A program made the translations under genes and the position numbers. This document shows, piece after piece, positions 36,276-47,516 of a DNA stretch of 64,000 nucleotides. The DNA lies in assembly GCF_900115505.1 (NCBI RefSeq), contig NZ_FOWQ01000002.1, positions 62,001-126,000 on the forward strand, in the 5' to 3' direction. How positions within the stretch are numbered: the stretch's first letter is position 1; the number at the start of each line of letters is the position of its first letter. The stretch comes from Geodermatophilus dictyosporus (GTDB lineage: Bacteria > Actinomycetota > Actinomycetes > Mycobacteriales > Geodermatophilaceae). A model generated the notes under the pieces. The model saw only the letters and a list, made by a program, of their open reading frames with translations, had not been told where the DNA came from and did not search any database.

Positions 36276-36875
36276 TCACCTGGCGGGCAGCGCCTTCGGC
36301 AGCCAGGGGTGGCGCCCGGCTTCGTAGGCCTCGACGTCGGCGAGGTGGCGCTCGGTGAGGCCGACGTCGTCGAGGCCCTCGAGCAGCCGCCAGCGGGTGT
36401 ACTCGTCGACCTCGAACGGCACGGTCGTGGCGCCGTAGGAGACCGTCCGCGCCTGCAGGTCGACGGTCACCTGCGTGGTCGGGTCGGCCTCGGCGGCGGC
36501 CCACAGCGCGTCGACGTCGGCCTGCGGCAGCACGACGGTGAGCAGCCCCGATTTGGTCGAGTTGTTCTTGAAGATGTCGGCGAACCGCGAGCTGATGACC
36601 ACCCGGAAGCCGCCGTCGAGGAGCGCCCAGCAGGCGTGCTCGCGGGAGGACCCGGTGCCGAAGTCGGGGCCGGCGACCAGGACCGTGGCGTCGGCGTACT
36701 GCGGCTGGTTGAGCACGAAGTCGGGCTCGTTGCGCCGCCAGGCCACGAACAGCCCGTCCTCGAAGCCGGTGCGGGTGATCCGCTTGAGGTACTCGGCCGG
36801 GATGATCTGGTCGGTGTCGACGGCGCTGCGGCGCAGCGGGGCGGCGGTGCCGGTGTGCGTGGTGAAGGGCTGCAT
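36276..36875 (-). CDS. leuD: 3-isopropylmalate dehydratase small subunit
   Basis: 199 residues. [24 protein letters not shown] near the N-terminus and [27 protein letters not shown] (substrate loop) define LeuD. With LeuC it isomerises 2- to 3-isopropylmalate in leucine synthesis. It begins 33 bp after the leuC stop and is cotranscribed. Confidence 0.96.
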   Translation of the reverse strand: MQPFTTHTGTAAPLRRSAVDTDQIIPAEYLKRITRTGFEDGLFVAWRRNEPDFVLNQPQYADATVLVAGPDFGTGSSREHACWALLDGGFRVVISSRFADIFKNNSTKSGLLTVVLPQADVDALWAAAEADPTTQVTVDLQARTVSYGATTVPFEVDEYTRWRLLEGLDDVGLTERHLADVEAYEAGRHPWLPKALPAR

Positions 36876-36908
36876 CTCAGACTCCTGCCGGGGTGGTGGG
36901 GCGGGTGG

Positions 36909-38321
<1,413 letters not shown>

Positions 38322-38340
38322 GGGTCCCTCCCGGGGTGGC

Positions 38341-38359
38341 CATCTCATTGAGTGAGATG
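38341..38359. promoter_or_regulatory. Candidate operator of the IclR-type regulator
   Basis: Perfect inverted repeat CATCTCA-TTGAG-TGAGATG in the 51-bp gap between leuC and the IclR gene. A minus-strand -10-like TACTCT (38360-38365) abuts it, placing the palindrome over the likely leuC transcription start, as expected for repression of leuCD. From family knowledge (LtbR/NdgR), the adjacent regulator is the expected ligand. Confidence 0.65.
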
Positions 38360-38372
38360 AGAGTATTGCTGT

Positions 38373-39074
38373 GTGGGACAGCCTAACCCCGTTGCCGTGC
38401 TGGACAAAGCGGTGGCCATCCTGCGCGCCGTCGCGCAGGAGCCGGCCTCGCTCGCCGACCTGGTCGCGCGCACCCGGTTGCCGCGGGCCACGGCGCACCG
38501 GCTGGCCGTCGCGCTGGAGGGCCACCGGCTGCTGCGGCGCACCCCGGCGGGCACGTGGGCGCCGGGCCCGGCGCTGGCCGAGCTCGGCCAGGGCAGCGCC
38601 GACCTCGCGCAGCTGGCCGGCCGGCACCTGGTGGCGCTGCGCGACGCCAGCGGGGAGAGCGCGCAGTTCTACGTGCGCGAGGGCGGCACCCGGGTCTGCG
38701 TGGCGGCCGCCGAGCGGGCCTCCGGCCTGCGCGACACGGTCCCGGTCGGCGCGCGGCTGCCCATGACGGCGGGCTCGGCGGCGCACGCGCTGCTGGCCTT
38801 CGCCCCGGCGGAGGAGGTCACGCCGCTGCTGCCCGGCGCCAGCTTCACCGCCCGCACGCTGCTCGACGTCCGCCGGCGCGGCTGGGCGCACAGCGTCGCC
38901 GAGCGCGAGCCCGGGGTGGCGTCGCTGTCGGCGCCGGTGCGCGACCCGGGCGGCGCGGTGCTCGGCGCGGTGTCCATCTCCGGCCCGGTCGAGCGGCTGG
39001 GCCGGCGCCCGTCGCCGGACGTGGTCGGCGCCGTCCTCGAGGCCGCCTCCGCGATCGCCCGCGCCGCGGGCTGA
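38373..39074 (+). CDS. IclR-family transcriptional regulator (NdgR/LtbR-like)
   Basis: 233 residues. N-terminal winged helix-turn-helix ([44 protein letters not shown]), then the IclR effector domain (about 80-233) with [16 protein letters not shown] and [12 protein letters not shown]. Divergent from leuCD, which is the position of NdgR in streptomycetes and LtbR in corynebacteria, repressors of leucine (and tryptophan) genes. It probably binds the palindrome at 38341-38359 and controls itself as well. Confidence 0.9.
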   Translation: MGQPNPVAVLDKAVAILRAVAQEPASLADLVARTRLPRATAHRLAVALEGHRLLRRTPAGTWAPGPALAELGQGSADLAQLAGRHLVALRDASGESAQFYVREGGTRVCVAAAERASGLRDTVPVGARLPMTAGSAAHALLAFAPAEEVTPLLPGASFTARTLLDVRRRGWAHSVAEREPGVASLSAPVRDPGGAVLGAVSISGPVERLGRRPSPDVVGAVLEAASAIARAAG

Positions 39075-39107
39075 GACCGCCGGCCGGGCACCCCCGGGCG
39101 GCGCCCC

Positions 39108-39165
39108 CGACGGCAGGGGCCCGCCGCGGGCGTGCGAGCGGGGAGGGGCAGGAGGGGCCTCCCTC
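39108..39165 (-). terminator. Composite hairpin after the small membrane-protein gene
   Basis: A degenerate copy of the recurrent family: core CCCGCCGCGGGCGTGCGAGCGGGG (in parts CCCGCCGCGGG and CGTGCGAGCGGGG) flanked by AGGGGC and GGAGGGGCC. It sits between convergent ends of the IclR gene and the gal-cluster membrane protein. Confidence 0.55.
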
Positions 39166-39472
39166 AGTGACCGGCGGTGGTCCGCCCGCTGCCGTCGTCC
39201 TCGGGGTCCTGCCGGTCCGGCGGGGCCTCGACGACGATCGGGCGCAGCCGGGACCACAGCGCGAACGCCGCGGCGAACACGAGCATCGCCAGGCCCGCCC
39301 ACAGGTTGGCGTTGACGTCACCGGTCCGCTCCCGGTCGGCTGCGGTGTCGCTGAACAGGCCCAGGAGGACCAGCACGACGCCGTAGAAGCCGATCAGCGC
39401 GGCGATGACGTTGCGGACGTCGAAGGCACCGGCCGCCTGCTTGGCCGGGGTGGCGCGGTTGCTGCTGCTCAT
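39164..39472 (-). CDS. Small two-helix membrane protein of the gal cluster
   Basis: 102 residues from the ATG at 39472, with CAGGAG 8 nt upstream. Two transmembrane segments: [24 protein letters not shown] and [21 protein letters not shown] (listed from about 17 and about 58). The C-terminal tail is acidic and polar. Starts 17 bp after the symporter stop, so it is cotranscribed. No known domain recognised; it may be a small accessory of the symporter. Confidence 0.75.
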   Translation of the reverse strand: MSSSNRATPAKQAAGAFDVRNVIAALIGFYGVVLVLLGLFSDTAADRERTGDVNANLWAGLAMLVFAAAFALWSRLRPIVVEAPPDRQDPEDDGSGRTTAGH

Positions 39473-39488
39473 GACCGTGCTCCTGACG

Positions 39489-41171
39489 TCAGCGGAAGAT
39501 GACATTGAGGACGACGACCATGACCAGCGCGATGCCGGCCAGCTTGGTCGGTGACTGGTACCAGGGCAGCCGGTGGGCGTCGGGGTCGGTGCGCTGCTCC
39601 TTGGGCGTCTCGGAGTAGACGAGCCCGGCGAGCTGGGCGACCGGCTTGGGCGCGGTGACCTGGCTGACGACGACGCTCACGACGATGTCGACGACGAAGG
39701 CGGCGCTCGCCGCGACGAAGCTCGCGCCCTGACCGCCGAGCGGGAGGACGCCCAGCGACGCCGTGCCGAACGCGTCCTCGCTGAGGAAGGCGACGGCGAC
39801 CGCAGCCAGCGTGCCCGACACCAGGCCCATCCAGCCCGCGGTCGGCGTCATCCGCTTCCAGAACATGCCGAGGATGAACGTGGCGAACAGCGGGGCGTTG
39901 AAGAAGCCGAACAGCGTCTGCAGGTAGTCCATGAGGTTCGTGTAGCCGGACGCGATGATCGCCGTCCCGATGGCGGCCACGGTGGCGCCGACGGTCGCCC
40001 ACCGGCCGACGGCGAGGTAGTAGCCGTCGGGCCGGTCCTTCTTCACGTACTGCTGCCACAGGTCGTAGCTGAAGACCGTGTTGAAGGCGGAGATGTTGGC
40101 CGCCATGCCCGCCATGAACGCCGCCAGCAGGCCGGCGAGGGCGATGCCCAGCAGGCCGTTGGGCAGGGTGTCGCGGATCAGCAGCAGGATCGAGTTGTTG
40201 TAGTCGAACTCCGCGTCGGCGTTCGCCCGCGCCTCGATGACCTCCGGGACGAGGACGGTGGCGATCATGCCCGGGATCACCACGATGAACGGGACGAACA
40301 TCTTCGGGAAGGCGCCGATGATCGGCGTGCTCCGGGCCGCGGACATCGACTTGGTCGCCATCGCCCGCTGGACCTCGACGAAGTTCGTCGTCCAGTAGCC
40401 GAAGGACAGCACGAAGCCGAGGCCGAAGACGATGCCGATCACCGACAGGACCGGGCTGCCGATGCCGGACAGCTCCGTGGCCGGCCACGAGGTGAGCTCC
40501 TCGCCGCGACCGGAGTCGGTGATCCCGTCGACGAGCCCGCCGACGCCGCCGACCCGGTTGAGGCCGATGAGCGTCAGCGGCAGCAGCGCGGCGACGATGA
40601 CGAAGAACTGCAGCACCTCGTTGTAGATGGCCGCCGACAGCCCGCCGAGGGTGATGTAGCTGAGCACCACGGCCGCCGCCACGATGAGCGACAGCCACAG
40701 CGGCCAGCCGAGCAGCGCCTCGACGATGGTGGCCAGCAGGAACAGGTTGATGCCGGCGATCAGGATCTGCGCGATGGCGAAGCTCAGCGCGTTGACCAGG
40801 TGGGCGCCGGTGCCGAACCGGCGGCGCATGAACTCCGGGACGCTGCGGACCTTCGACCCGTAGTAGAAGGGCATCATCACCACGCCCAGGAACAGCATGG
40901 CCGGGACCGCGCCGATCCAGAAGTAGTGCATGGTGCTCATGCCGTACTGGGCGCCGTTGGCCGACATGCCGACGATCTCGACGGCCCCGAGGTTGGCCGA
41001 GATGAACGCCAGGCCCGTCACCCACGCGGGCAGCGAGCGGCCCGACAGGAAGAAGTCCAGGCTGTCGGACACCCGCCTGCGCGCGGCGGCCCCGATCAAC
41101 AGCACGACGGCGAAGTAGGCGGCCACCAGCAGGTAGTCGACGAACGACGCGTCCAGTCTCAGATCGTCCAC
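39489..41171 (-). CDS. Sodium:solute symporter, probably for galactose
   Basis: 560 residues with about 14 membrane segments, SSS family. FISANLGAVEIVGMSANGAQYG (TM2 sodium-site region), FGLGFVLSFGYWTTNFVEVQRAMA (the GYW/WTTxF sugar-binding region as in vSGLT) and FMAGMAANISAFNTVF (TM8 with Na2-site Ser/Asn) are visible. The galT-galK genes immediately upstream favour galactose as substrate. GTG start with GGAGGCCTGA just before. 22 bp after the galK stop. Confidence 0.88.
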   Translation of the reverse strand: MDDLRLDASFVDYLLVAAYFAVVLLIGAAARRRVSDSLDFFLSGRSLPAWVTGLAFISANLGAVEIVGMSANGAQYGMSTMHYFWIGAVPAMLFLGVVMMPFYYGSKVRSVPEFMRRRFGTGAHLVNALSFAIAQILIAGINLFLLATIVEALLGWPLWLSLIVAAAVVLSYITLGGLSAAIYNEVLQFFVIVAALLPLTLIGLNRVGGVGGLVDGITDSGRGEELTSWPATELSGIGSPVLSVIGIVFGLGFVLSFGYWTTNFVEVQRAMATKSMSAARSTPIIGAFPKMFVPFIVVIPGMIATVLVPEVIEARANADAEFDYNNSILLLIRDTLPNGLLGIALAGLLAAFMAGMAANISAFNTVFSYDLWQQYVKKDRPDGYYLAVGRWATVGATVAAIGTAIIASGYTNLMDYLQTLFGFFNAPLFATFILGMFWKRMTPTAGWMGLVSGTLAAVAVAFLSEDAFGTASLGVLPLGGQGASFVAASAAFVVDIVVSVVVSQVTAPKPVAQLAGLVYSETPKEQRTDPDAHRLPWYQSPTKLAGIALVMVVVLNVIFR

Positions 41172-41193
41172 TCAGGCCTCCACTCGGGTCGGT

Positions 41194-42357
41194 TCAGGAC
41201 AGCCGCCGGGCACCCGCGGACGGGACCACGGCGAACGAACGGGTGGCGCCGGCGCGCTCGGTGACGGCCGTGGCGACGGCGTCGGTGGCCGCCGCGTCGA
41301 CGAGTGCGACGGCGCTGCCGCCGAAGCCCCCGCCGACCATGCGGGCGCCGTGCGCGCCGGCGGACAGCGCGGTCTCCACGATGGCGTCGAGCTCGGGCAC
41401 CGACACCTCGAAGTCGTCGCGCAGCGAGGCGTGCCCGGCGGTGAGCACCGGTCCGACGGCGCGCGGGTCGCCGCCCCCGCCCAGCAGCGCGACCACCTCG
41501 CGCACCCGGGCGTCCTCGCTGACGACGTGGCGGGCGCGCCGCAGGAGCAGCGCGCCGCGCTCGTCGCCGTCGTCCAGCGGGGCGAGGTCGGCGAGGTCGC
41601 GGACGTCGCAGAGCAGGTCGACGCCCAGGCGCCGCGCGGCCTCCTCGCACTCGCGGCGGCGGTCGCCGTAGCCGCTCTCGGCGTGGCTGTGGGTGGTACC
41701 CGAGTCGATCACCAGCAGCGCCAGGCCGGCGGCGGCGAGGTCGAGGGGCACCTGCTCGCTGCGGCGGTCGCGGGTCCGCAGGTACAGCGCGTGCCCGGCG
41801 GTGCACAGCACCGAGGCCGACTGGTCGAGGATGCCGGTGGGGGCGCCGACGAAGTCGTTCTCGGCCCGCCGGGCGACGTCGACCAGGTCGGCCGGGCCCA
41901 GGTCGAGGCCGAGCAGGTCGCGCAGCGCCAGGGCCACCGCGCACTCCAGGGCCGCCGAGGACGACAGGCCCGCACCGGCGGGGACGTCGCCGTCGACGAG
42001 CAGGCTCAGCCCGCCGGGCACGGACTCCCGCAGCTCGGCCACCACGCCCGCCGGGTAGCCGGCCCAGCCACCGGGGTCGCCCGGTGCCAGGTCGGCGACG
42101 GCCACCTCGGCGTCGGCGCCCGGGTGCTGCAGCGAGGCGAGCACCAGCCGGCCGTCGTCGCGGCGGGCGACCGCGGCGCGGGTGGTGTGCGGGAGGGCCA
42201 CCGGCAGCACCGCGCCGCCGTTGTAGTCGGTGTGCTCCCCGATGACGTTGACCCGCCCGGGGGCGGCCCAGACGCCCTCGGGCGCCGCGCCGAACCGGTC
42301 GGTGAAGGCGGCCACCGCGCGCGCCGCGGCCTCCGCGTCGGTGGGCACCTCGCTCAC
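41194..42357 (-). CDS. galK: Galactokinase
   Basis: 387 residues of the GHMP kinase family: galactokinase signature GRVNVIGEHTDYNGG, ATP motif PAGAGLSSSAALECAVAL, and the C-terminal MVGGGFGGSAVAL. It phosphorylates galactose at C1 with ATP. GTG overlaps the galT stop (GTGA), so the operon order is galT-galK-symporter-small membrane protein. Confidence 0.95.
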   Translation of the reverse strand: MSEVPTDAEAAARAVAAFTDRFGAAPEGVWAAPGRVNVIGEHTDYNGGAVLPVALPHTTRAAVARRDDGRLVLASLQHPGADAEVAVADLAPGDPGGWAGYPAGVVAELRESVPGGLSLLVDGDVPAGAGLSSSAALECAVALALRDLLGLDLGPADLVDVARRAENDFVGAPTGILDQSASVLCTAGHALYLRTRDRRSEQVPLDLAAAGLALLVIDSGTTHSHAESGYGDRRRECEEAARRLGVDLLCDVRDLADLAPLDDGDERGALLLRRARHVVSEDARVREVVALLGGGGDPRAVGPVLTAGHASLRDDFEVSVPELDAIVETALSAGAHGARMVGGGFGGSAVALVDAAATDAVATAVTERAGATRSFAVVPSAGARRLS

Positions 42358-43457
42358 GGGACCACCACGGCCCGCAGCTGCTCGGCGACGTCCTCGGGGT
42401 TGGTGTCGGTGACGAACGCGCCCATCCCCGACTCCGAGCCCGCGAGGTACTTGAGCTTGCCGGGGGCCCGGCGCAGCGAGAACAGCTGCAGGTGCAGCCA
42501 CCAGTCCTCGCGGCCACCGTCGGCCCCACCGTGCACCGGCGCCTGGTTCCAGGCGGCGATGTAGGGCATCGGGGTGTCGAAGCGGTGCGCGAAGCGGCCC
42601 AGCACGTCGAGGTAGAGCGTGGCCAGGTCGTCGCGCTGGGCGTCGTCGAGGGCGGGCAGGTCGGGCACCCGGCGGATCGGGAACAGCTGCACCTCGTAGG
42701 GCCAGCGGGCCGCGGCCGGCACGAACGCCACCCAGGAGTCGTTGGCCGCGACCACCCGCGGGCCGCTGCGCTCGGCCTCCACCACCTCGGCGAAGAGGTC
42801 GCCGCCGGTCCGCTCCCGGTGCCGGCGCACCGAGGCCAGGACCTTCTCCACGCGCGGCGTCACGAACGGGTAGGCGTAGATCTGCCCGTGCGGGTGCGAC
42901 AGGGTCACCCCGATCTCCTCGCCGGAGTTCTCGAAGCAGAACACCTGCTCGACGCCGTCGAGGGCGCCCAGCTCCGCGGTGCGCTCGGCCCAGACGTCGA
43001 TGACGAGGCGGGCCCGGTCGCGGCCGAGGCCGGCGAAGTGCTGACCGTGGTCGCTGGTGAACAGCACGACCTCGCAGCGGCCGAAGCCCGGGCGCAGCTC
43101 GGCCAGCGGGTCGCCGGGGGCGTGCGGCGCGACGTCGCGGTCGACCGAGGTGGCCAGCGACGGGAAGCGGTTCTCGAACACCACCACCTGGTAGTCGCCC
43201 TCGGGCACCTCGGTGGGCCGGCCCGGGCGCGAGGGGTCCAGGGGGCACTGGTCGGCCGGTGGCAGGAAGGTGCGGGTCTGCCGGTGCGCGGCCACGACCA
43301 CCCACTCCCCGAGCAGCGCGTCGTGGCGCAGCTGCGAGCGGGTGCTGACCGGCGGCAGGTCGCGGGTGTCCCGGGCCGGGTGCCGGACGGGTGAGCCGTC
43401 CGCGTCGTAGTAGAGGACCTCCCGGCCGTCTGCCAGCCGATCGCTCGTCCGGATCAC
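42354..43457 (-). CDS. galT: Galactose-1-phosphate uridylyltransferase
   Basis: 367 residues from the GTG at 43457 (GGGAGGCGG upstream). The active-site motif SHPHGQIYAYPF with HPH is intact, and FENRFPSLA, VVLFTSDHGQHF and a metal-binding region follow the GalT pattern. It swaps UDP between glucose-1-P and galactose-1-P. First gene of the gal operon. No galE is present here, so the epimerase must be elsewhere. Confidence 0.95.
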   Translation of the reverse strand: MIRTSDRLADGREVLYYDADGSPVRHPARDTRDLPPVSTRSQLRHDALLGEWVVVAAHRQTRTFLPPADQCPLDPSRPGRPTEVPEGDYQVVVFENRFPSLATSVDRDVAPHAPGDPLAELRPGFGRCEVVLFTSDHGQHFAGLGRDRARLVIDVWAERTAELGALDGVEQVFCFENSGEEIGVTLSHPHGQIYAYPFVTPRVEKVLASVRRHRERTGGDLFAEVVEAERSGPRVVAANDSWVAFVPAAARWPYEVQLFPIRRVPDLPALDDAQRDDLATLYLDVLGRFAHRFDTPMPYIAAWNQAPVHGGADGGREDWWLHLQLFSLRRAPGKLKYLAGSESGMGAFVTDTNPEDVAEQLRAVVVP

Positions 43458-43553
43458 AGTCGTCCGCCTCCCGTTCCCGGCCCGCGGGTGGGCCCTGCGA
43501 ACGCTATGCCCGGTGGTGATCGCCAGCCACTCGGGCACCGGGCCCGGACAGCG

Positions 43554-43587
43554 CGAGAGCCCCCGGCCGGATGGCCGGGGGCTCTCG
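43554..43587 (-). terminator. Hairpin after the first tRNA-Glu
   Basis: Arms 43554-43568 and 43573-43587 (15 bp, perfect) around GGAT. On the minus strand it follows the tRNA-Glu by 9 bp. Confidence 0.85.
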
Positions 43588-43596
43588 TGCTCGCTG

Positions 43597-43669
43597 TAGC
43601 CCCGAAGGGATTCGAACCCTCGCTACCGCCGTGAGAGGGCGGCGTCCTGGACCGCTAGACGACGGGGCC
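43597..43669 (-). tRNA. tRNA-Glu (CTC), copy 1
   Basis: 73 nt cloverleaf on the minus strand: 5' GGCCCCGTCGTCTAGCGG, anticodon loop CTCTCAC with anticodon CTC, T-arm GGGTTCGAATCCC and 3' CGGGGCTA. The acceptor pairs over seven positions with a first G-U pair. CCA is not encoded. Confidence 0.95.
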
Positions 43670-43724
43670 GGACCCTCGATCCTGCCACGACGCCGGACGC
43701 GGGCCGCGGCCGGGTCGTGGACGA

Positions 43725-43760
43725 GCGAGAGCCCCCGGTCCGGGGACCGGGGGCTCTCGC
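43725..43760 (-). terminator. Hairpin after the second tRNA-Glu
   Basis: Arms 43725-43741 and 43744-43760 (17 bp, perfect) around GG, nearly identical to the hairpin after copy 1. It follows the tRNA by 8 bp on the minus strand. Confidence 0.85.
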
Positions 43761-43768
43761 ACTCGCTG

Positions 43769-43841
43769 TAGCCCCGAAGGGATTCGAACCCTCGCTACCG
43801 CCGTGAGAGGGCGGCGTCCTGGGCCGCTAGACGACGGGGCC
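43769..43841 (-). tRNA. tRNA-Glu (CTC), copy 2
   Basis: Same as copy 1 except one D-loop base (GCGGCCCAGG instead of GCGGTCCAGG). Anticodon CTC. The tRNA-plus-hairpin unit of about 118 bp is tandemly duplicated with a period of 172 bp. Confidence 0.95.
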
Positions 43842-43884
43842 GTGCGGTGGTGCTGGTCGTGCGTGAGGAGGTGGTGCTTCCTCG

Positions 43885-43956
43885 CTGGGGTACCAGGACT
43901 CGAACCTAGACTAACGGAACCAGAAACCGTCGGGCTGCCAATTACCCCATACCCCA
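43885..43956 (-). tRNA. tRNA-Gln (CTG)
   Basis: 72 nt on the minus strand: 5' TGGGGTATGGGGTAATTGG, anticodon loop TTCTGGT with anticodon CTG, T-arm AGGTTCGAGTCCT and acceptor 3' TACCCCA plus discriminator G. Encoded upstream of both tRNA-Glu copies and probably cotranscribed with them. Confidence 0.93.
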
Positions 43957-44017
43957 AGGCGTGGCCGGCACCTCGCGGCGCCGGGTACGACCATACCCGA
44001 TGCCCGCGGAGGGGGTG

Positions 44018-45238
44018 TCACCACCCCCGGGTCCGCGGGTCGCCGGCCGGCACGCGCAGGTCGCGGGCCGGGGTGAGGAGCTCCGGGCGCAGCTTCCGGC
44101 GCGAGGCGGCCACCAGGGCCACGTAGCCGCCCATCGACACCACCGTGAGCAGGAGGAACAGCAGCCCGGTGCCGGCCGGCACCTCCTCGGTGGCGACGTC
44201 GTCGCCGAGCGTCCCCGCCAGGAAGAACACCAGCACGTTGTTCACCGCGTGCAGCACGATCGCCGCCTCGAGTCCGCCGGTGAGCCACACCACGGCCGAG
44301 GCGGCCAGGCCGAAGGCGAACCGGTCGAGGAAGGTGGCCACGTCGCCGGGGGCGTGCGCGGCCGAGAACAGCGCCGCGGTGACCACGGCGGCCACCAGCG
44401 CACCCGCCCGCGGACCGCGGATCCACGCGGCGATCGCCTGGCTGAGGTACCCGCGGAAGACGTACTCCTCGGCGGCCGACTGGATCGGCGTGGTGAACAC
44501 CACGACCAGGAGCAGCCAGACCAGGTCGTCGACCGGCCCGCTGACCCCGCCGTCGCCGAACGCGAAGCCGAGCACCACCGACAGCGCGATGCCCACCCCG
44601 AGCGTGGCCAGGGCACGCAGGGTGAAGGGCGCGAACAGCCGCCACCGCAGCCGGGCGAGCACCGACGCCGACCAGCCGGGGCTCATCCCGTGCGCGGCCA
44701 CCCACAGCAGCGACACGATGGGGATGGCGACGATCAGCGAGAGGTTGGTGATCAGCAGCACGCCGGGGTCGACCAGGTCGAGCAGCTCGAGGTCGGGCTC
44801 GATCCCGGTGAGCAGGGTCACCAGGACGACGACGAACGCGGCCACCGAGTAGGCGACGACGAAGAGCAGCAGGCCCAGCAGCGGCCGCCACCAGGCCCAG
44901 TCGCGGGAGCGCATGGCCAGCAGGAAGGGCACCGGCTCGTCGTGCGGCGGCGTCCCGGGCGGCGGGGCGAGCCTGAGCCCCGGCGGCAGCGGGGCCGGAC
45001 CCGCGGGTCCGTGCGGTCCCGGCGGCAGGGACACCGGCCCCAGCGGCCACGGCACCGGCCCGGCGGGCACCCCCGCTCCCCCGGGCGGCCCCCACGGCAC
45101 CGGCCCGCCGGGCCCACCCGCGTACGTGCCGGGCACCCTCGGCGGGGCGCCGTAGGGGGCGGTCGGCGGCGGGCCGGTGTAGGCCTCGCCGTCCCAGCCA
45201 CCCGGGCCGGGCGGCGGCGCCCACGGGGGGAGGCTCAC
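44018..45238 (-). CDS. CPBP-family intramembrane protease (Abi/Rce1-like)
   Basis: 406 residues. The first 130 residues are a Pro/Gly-rich cytoplasmic tail ([24 protein letters not shown]). About eight transmembrane segments follow, with the CPBP motifs [16 protein letters not shown] (EExxxR), FSAAHAPGD (FxxxH) and [12 protein letters not shown] (HxxxN). Such proteases may process prenylated or bacteriocin-related peptides; the target is unknown. GTG overlaps the gltX stop (GTGA). Confidence 0.86.
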   Translation of the reverse strand: MSLPPWAPPPGPGGWDGEAYTGPPPTAPYGAPPRVPGTYAGGPGGPVPWGPPGGAGVPAGPVPWPLGPVSLPPGPHGPAGPAPLPPGLRLAPPPGTPPHDEPVPFLLAMRSRDWAWWRPLLGLLLFVVAYSVAAFVVVLVTLLTGIEPDLELLDLVDPGVLLITNLSLIVAIPIVSLLWVAAHGMSPGWSASVLARLRWRLFAPFTLRALATLGVGIALSVVLGFAFGDGGVSGPVDDLVWLLLVVVFTTPIQSAAEEYVFRGYLSQAIAAWIRGPRAGALVAAVVTAALFSAAHAPGDVATFLDRFAFGLAASAVVWLTGGLEAAIVLHAVNNVLVFFLAGTLGDDVATEEVPAGTGLLFLLLTVVSMGGYVALVAASRRKLRPELLTPARDLRVPAGDPRTRGW

Positions 45239-46707
45239 CCCGCCGCGCCCCGGGCCGCCGCGAGACGGGCGAGTGTGCGCTCCGGGCCCAGCAGCTCGAT
45301 CGACTCGTACAGCGGCGGGGAGACGGTGCGTCCGCTGACGGCCACCCGCACCGGCCCGAATGCCTGCCGCGGCTTGCGGCCCAGGCCCTCGACCAGCGCC
45401 GCCTTGAGCGCCTGCTCGATCCCCGCGGTCGACCAGTCGTCGAGGTCGCGCAGCGCGTCGGCGGCCGCGTCGAGCACCTCGCCGTCCTCGGGCCGGAGGT
45501 TCTTGGCCGCGGCGGCCGGGTCGATCTGCACCTCCTCGACGAACAGGAAGCCCAGCAGGCCGACGACGTCGGAGAGCACCACGCTGCGCTCCTGCGCCAG
45601 CGGGGCGATCGCGCGCAGCACCCGGTCCTGCTCGGGCGTGGGCGGGTCGGCGACCAGTCCGGCGCCGGCCAGGAAGGGCACCGCCCGCTCGACGAACTCC
45701 TCCACGGGCAGCTCGCGCAGGTGGGTGGCGTTGATCGCCTCGGCCTTCTTCAGGTCGAAGCGGGCCGGGTTGGCGCTGACCCGGGTGACGTCGAAGGCCT
45801 CGGCCATCTCGGCCATCGAGAACACGTCGCGGTCCTCGGCGATCGACCAGCCCAGCAGCGCCAGGTAGTTCGCGAAGCCCTCGGGCAGGAACCCGCGCTC
45901 CCGGTAGACGTCCACGTTGGACTGCGGGTCGCGCTTGGACAGCTTCTTGCTGCCCTCGCCGGTGACGTAGGGCAGGTGGCCGAACCTCGGGGGGCCGGCG
46001 GCGACCCCGACGTCCTGCAGCGCCGCGTACAGGGCCAGCTGGCGGGGCGTGGAGGGCAGCAGGTCCTCGCCGCGCAGCACGTCGGTGATGCCCATGAGGG
46101 CGTCGTCGACGGGGTTGACGAAGGGGTAGAGCGGCGCGCCGTTGCCCCGGACGATGACGAAGTCGGGCACCGAGCCCACCGCGAAGCGGACCTCGCCGCG
46201 CACCAGGTCGGTCCAGGCGAGGTCGCTGTCGGGCATCCGCAGCCGCAGCACCGGCTCGCGGCCCTCGGCCCGGAAGGCGGCCCTCTGCGCGTCGGTGAGG
46301 AACCGGTCGGCGTTGTCGTAGCCGAGCTTGGGGTCCTGCCCGGCGGCCAGCCGCCGCGCCTCGACCTCCTCGTTGGTGGAGAAGGACTCGTAGGCGTGCC
46401 CGGCCGCGGCCAGCTTCGCGGCCACCTCGCGGTAGACGTCGTGGCGCTGCGACTGCCGGTAGGGCCCGTGCGGGCCGCCGACCTCGGGGCCCTCGTCCCA
46501 GTCCAGGCCCAGCCAGCGCAGGCTGTCGAGCAGGTGGCGGTAGGACTCCTCGGAGTCGCGGGCGGCGTCGGTGTCCTCGATGCGCAGGACGAGGCTGCCG
46601 CCGGTGTGCCGGGCGTGCGCCCAGTTGAACAGCGCCGTCCGCAGCAGGCCGACGTGCACCGTGCCCGTCGGCGAGGGGCAGAAGCGGGTGCGCACGGGTG
46701 CGGTCAC
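45235..46707 (-). CDS. gltX: Glutamyl-tRNA synthetase
   Basis: 490 residues. The HIGH-type motif reads [19 protein letters not shown] and the KMSKS-type motif is [22 protein letters not shown] and [15 protein letters not shown] are class-I GluRS features. It charges tRNA-Glu; the two tRNA-Glu genes lie 1.4 kb away. GTG overlaps the FAH stop (GTGA), giving FAH-gltX-CPBP as one unit. Confidence 0.96.
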   Translation of the reverse strand: MTAPVRTRFCPSPTGTVHVGLLRTALFNWAHARHTGGSLVLRIEDTDAARDSEESYRHLLDSLRWLGLDWDEGPEVGGPHGPYRQSQRHDVYREVAAKLAAAGHAYESFSTNEEVEARRLAAGQDPKLGYDNADRFLTDAQRAAFRAEGREPVLRLRMPDSDLAWTDLVRGEVRFAVGSVPDFVIVRGNGAPLYPFVNPVDDALMGITDVLRGEDLLPSTPRQLALYAALQDVGVAAGPPRFGHLPYVTGEGSKKLSKRDPQSNVDVYRERGFLPEGFANYLALLGWSIAEDRDVFSMAEMAEAFDVTRVSANPARFDLKKAEAINATHLRELPVEEFVERAVPFLAGAGLVADPPTPEQDRVLRAIAPLAQERSVVLSDVVGLLGFLFVEEVQIDPAAAAKNLRPEDGEVLDAAADALRDLDDWSTAGIEQALKAALVEGLGRKPRQAFGPVRVAVSGRTVSPPLYESIELLGPERTLARLAAARGAAG

Positions 46708-47516
46708 CGGGCGCCGCCCGCGGTGGAGGCGGTGTCGGCACCGCTGACGCCGTTGACCAGCGAGCCCAGGCCCTCGATCGAGCACTCGACCCGCTGGCCG
46801 GGGCTGATCGGGCCGACGCCGGCCGGGGTGCCGGTGAGCACCACGTCGCCGGGCAGCAGCGTCATGACCTGCGAGATGTAGGAGACCAGCGTGGGGACGT
46901 CGAAGAGCAGCTGGCTGGTGCGGCCGGCCTGGCGCGGCTCGGCGTCGACCGTGCAGGTGATCTCGAGGTCGCCCGCGTCCTTGCCCAGGGCGCCGAGGTC
47001 GGTCTCGATCCACGGCCCCAGCGGGCAGAAGGAGTCGAAGCCCTTGGCGCGGGTCCACTGCCCGTCGCTCTTCTGCATGTCCCGCTCGGTGACGTCGTTG
47101 GCGATGGTGTAGCCGAAGACGCTGCCCGCGACCTGCTCCGGGGCCAGGTTCCGCGCACCGCGGGCGCCGATGACGACGGCGAGCTCCACCTCGTGGTGGA
47201 CGTTGGTGCTGCCCGGCGGGATGCGGATGGCGTCGCCCGGGCCGATGACCGACGTCGAGGGCTTGAGGAACAGCAGCGGCCGCTCCGGGGCGTCCCCGGT
47301 GTTCATCTCCCGGACGTGCTCGGCGTAGTTCTTGCCGACGCAGACCACCTTGCTGGGCAGGATCGGCGAGAGCAGCCGGACGTCGGCCTGCGGGAAGCGC
47401 TGGCCGGTGAAGGAGATGGTGCCGAACGGGTGGCCCTCGATCTGGGCGACCTGGCCGTCCCCGTCGAGGACGCCGAAGGACATGCCCGAGGGCGAGGCGA
47501 AGCGGACGATGCGCAC
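46704..47516 (-). CDS. Fumarylacetoacetate hydrolase family protein
   Basis: 270 residues. The FAH fold is shown by [32 protein letters not shown], the metal-binding stretch [14 protein letters not shown] and [26 protein letters not shown] at the C-terminus. The family hydrolyses C-C bonds or decarboxylates 2-keto acids; the in vivo substrate is unknown. TAGCCT lies 7 nt before the GTG start with no ribosome site, so it appears leaderless. The same gene precedes gltX in mycobacteria (Rv2993c). Confidence 0.9.
   Translation of the reverse strand: MRIVRFASPSGMSFGVLDGDGQVAQIEGHPFGTISFTGQRFPQADVRLLSPILPSKVVCVGKNYAEHVREMNTGDAPERPLLFLKPSTSVIGPGDAIRIPPGSTNVHHEVELAVVIGARGARNLAPEQVAGSVFGYTIANDVTERDMQKSDGQWTRAKGFDSFCPLGPWIETDLGALGKDAGDLEITCTVDAEPRQAGRTSQLLFDVPTLVSYISQVMTLLPGDVVLTGTPAGVGPISPGQRVECSIEGLGSLVNGVSGADTASTAGGAR

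Noticed and set aside
43597-43956. tRNA cluster as an integration site for a mobile element
   Set aside because: No integrase, no repeated tRNA 3' fragment flanking a distinct block, and no base-composition change nearby.
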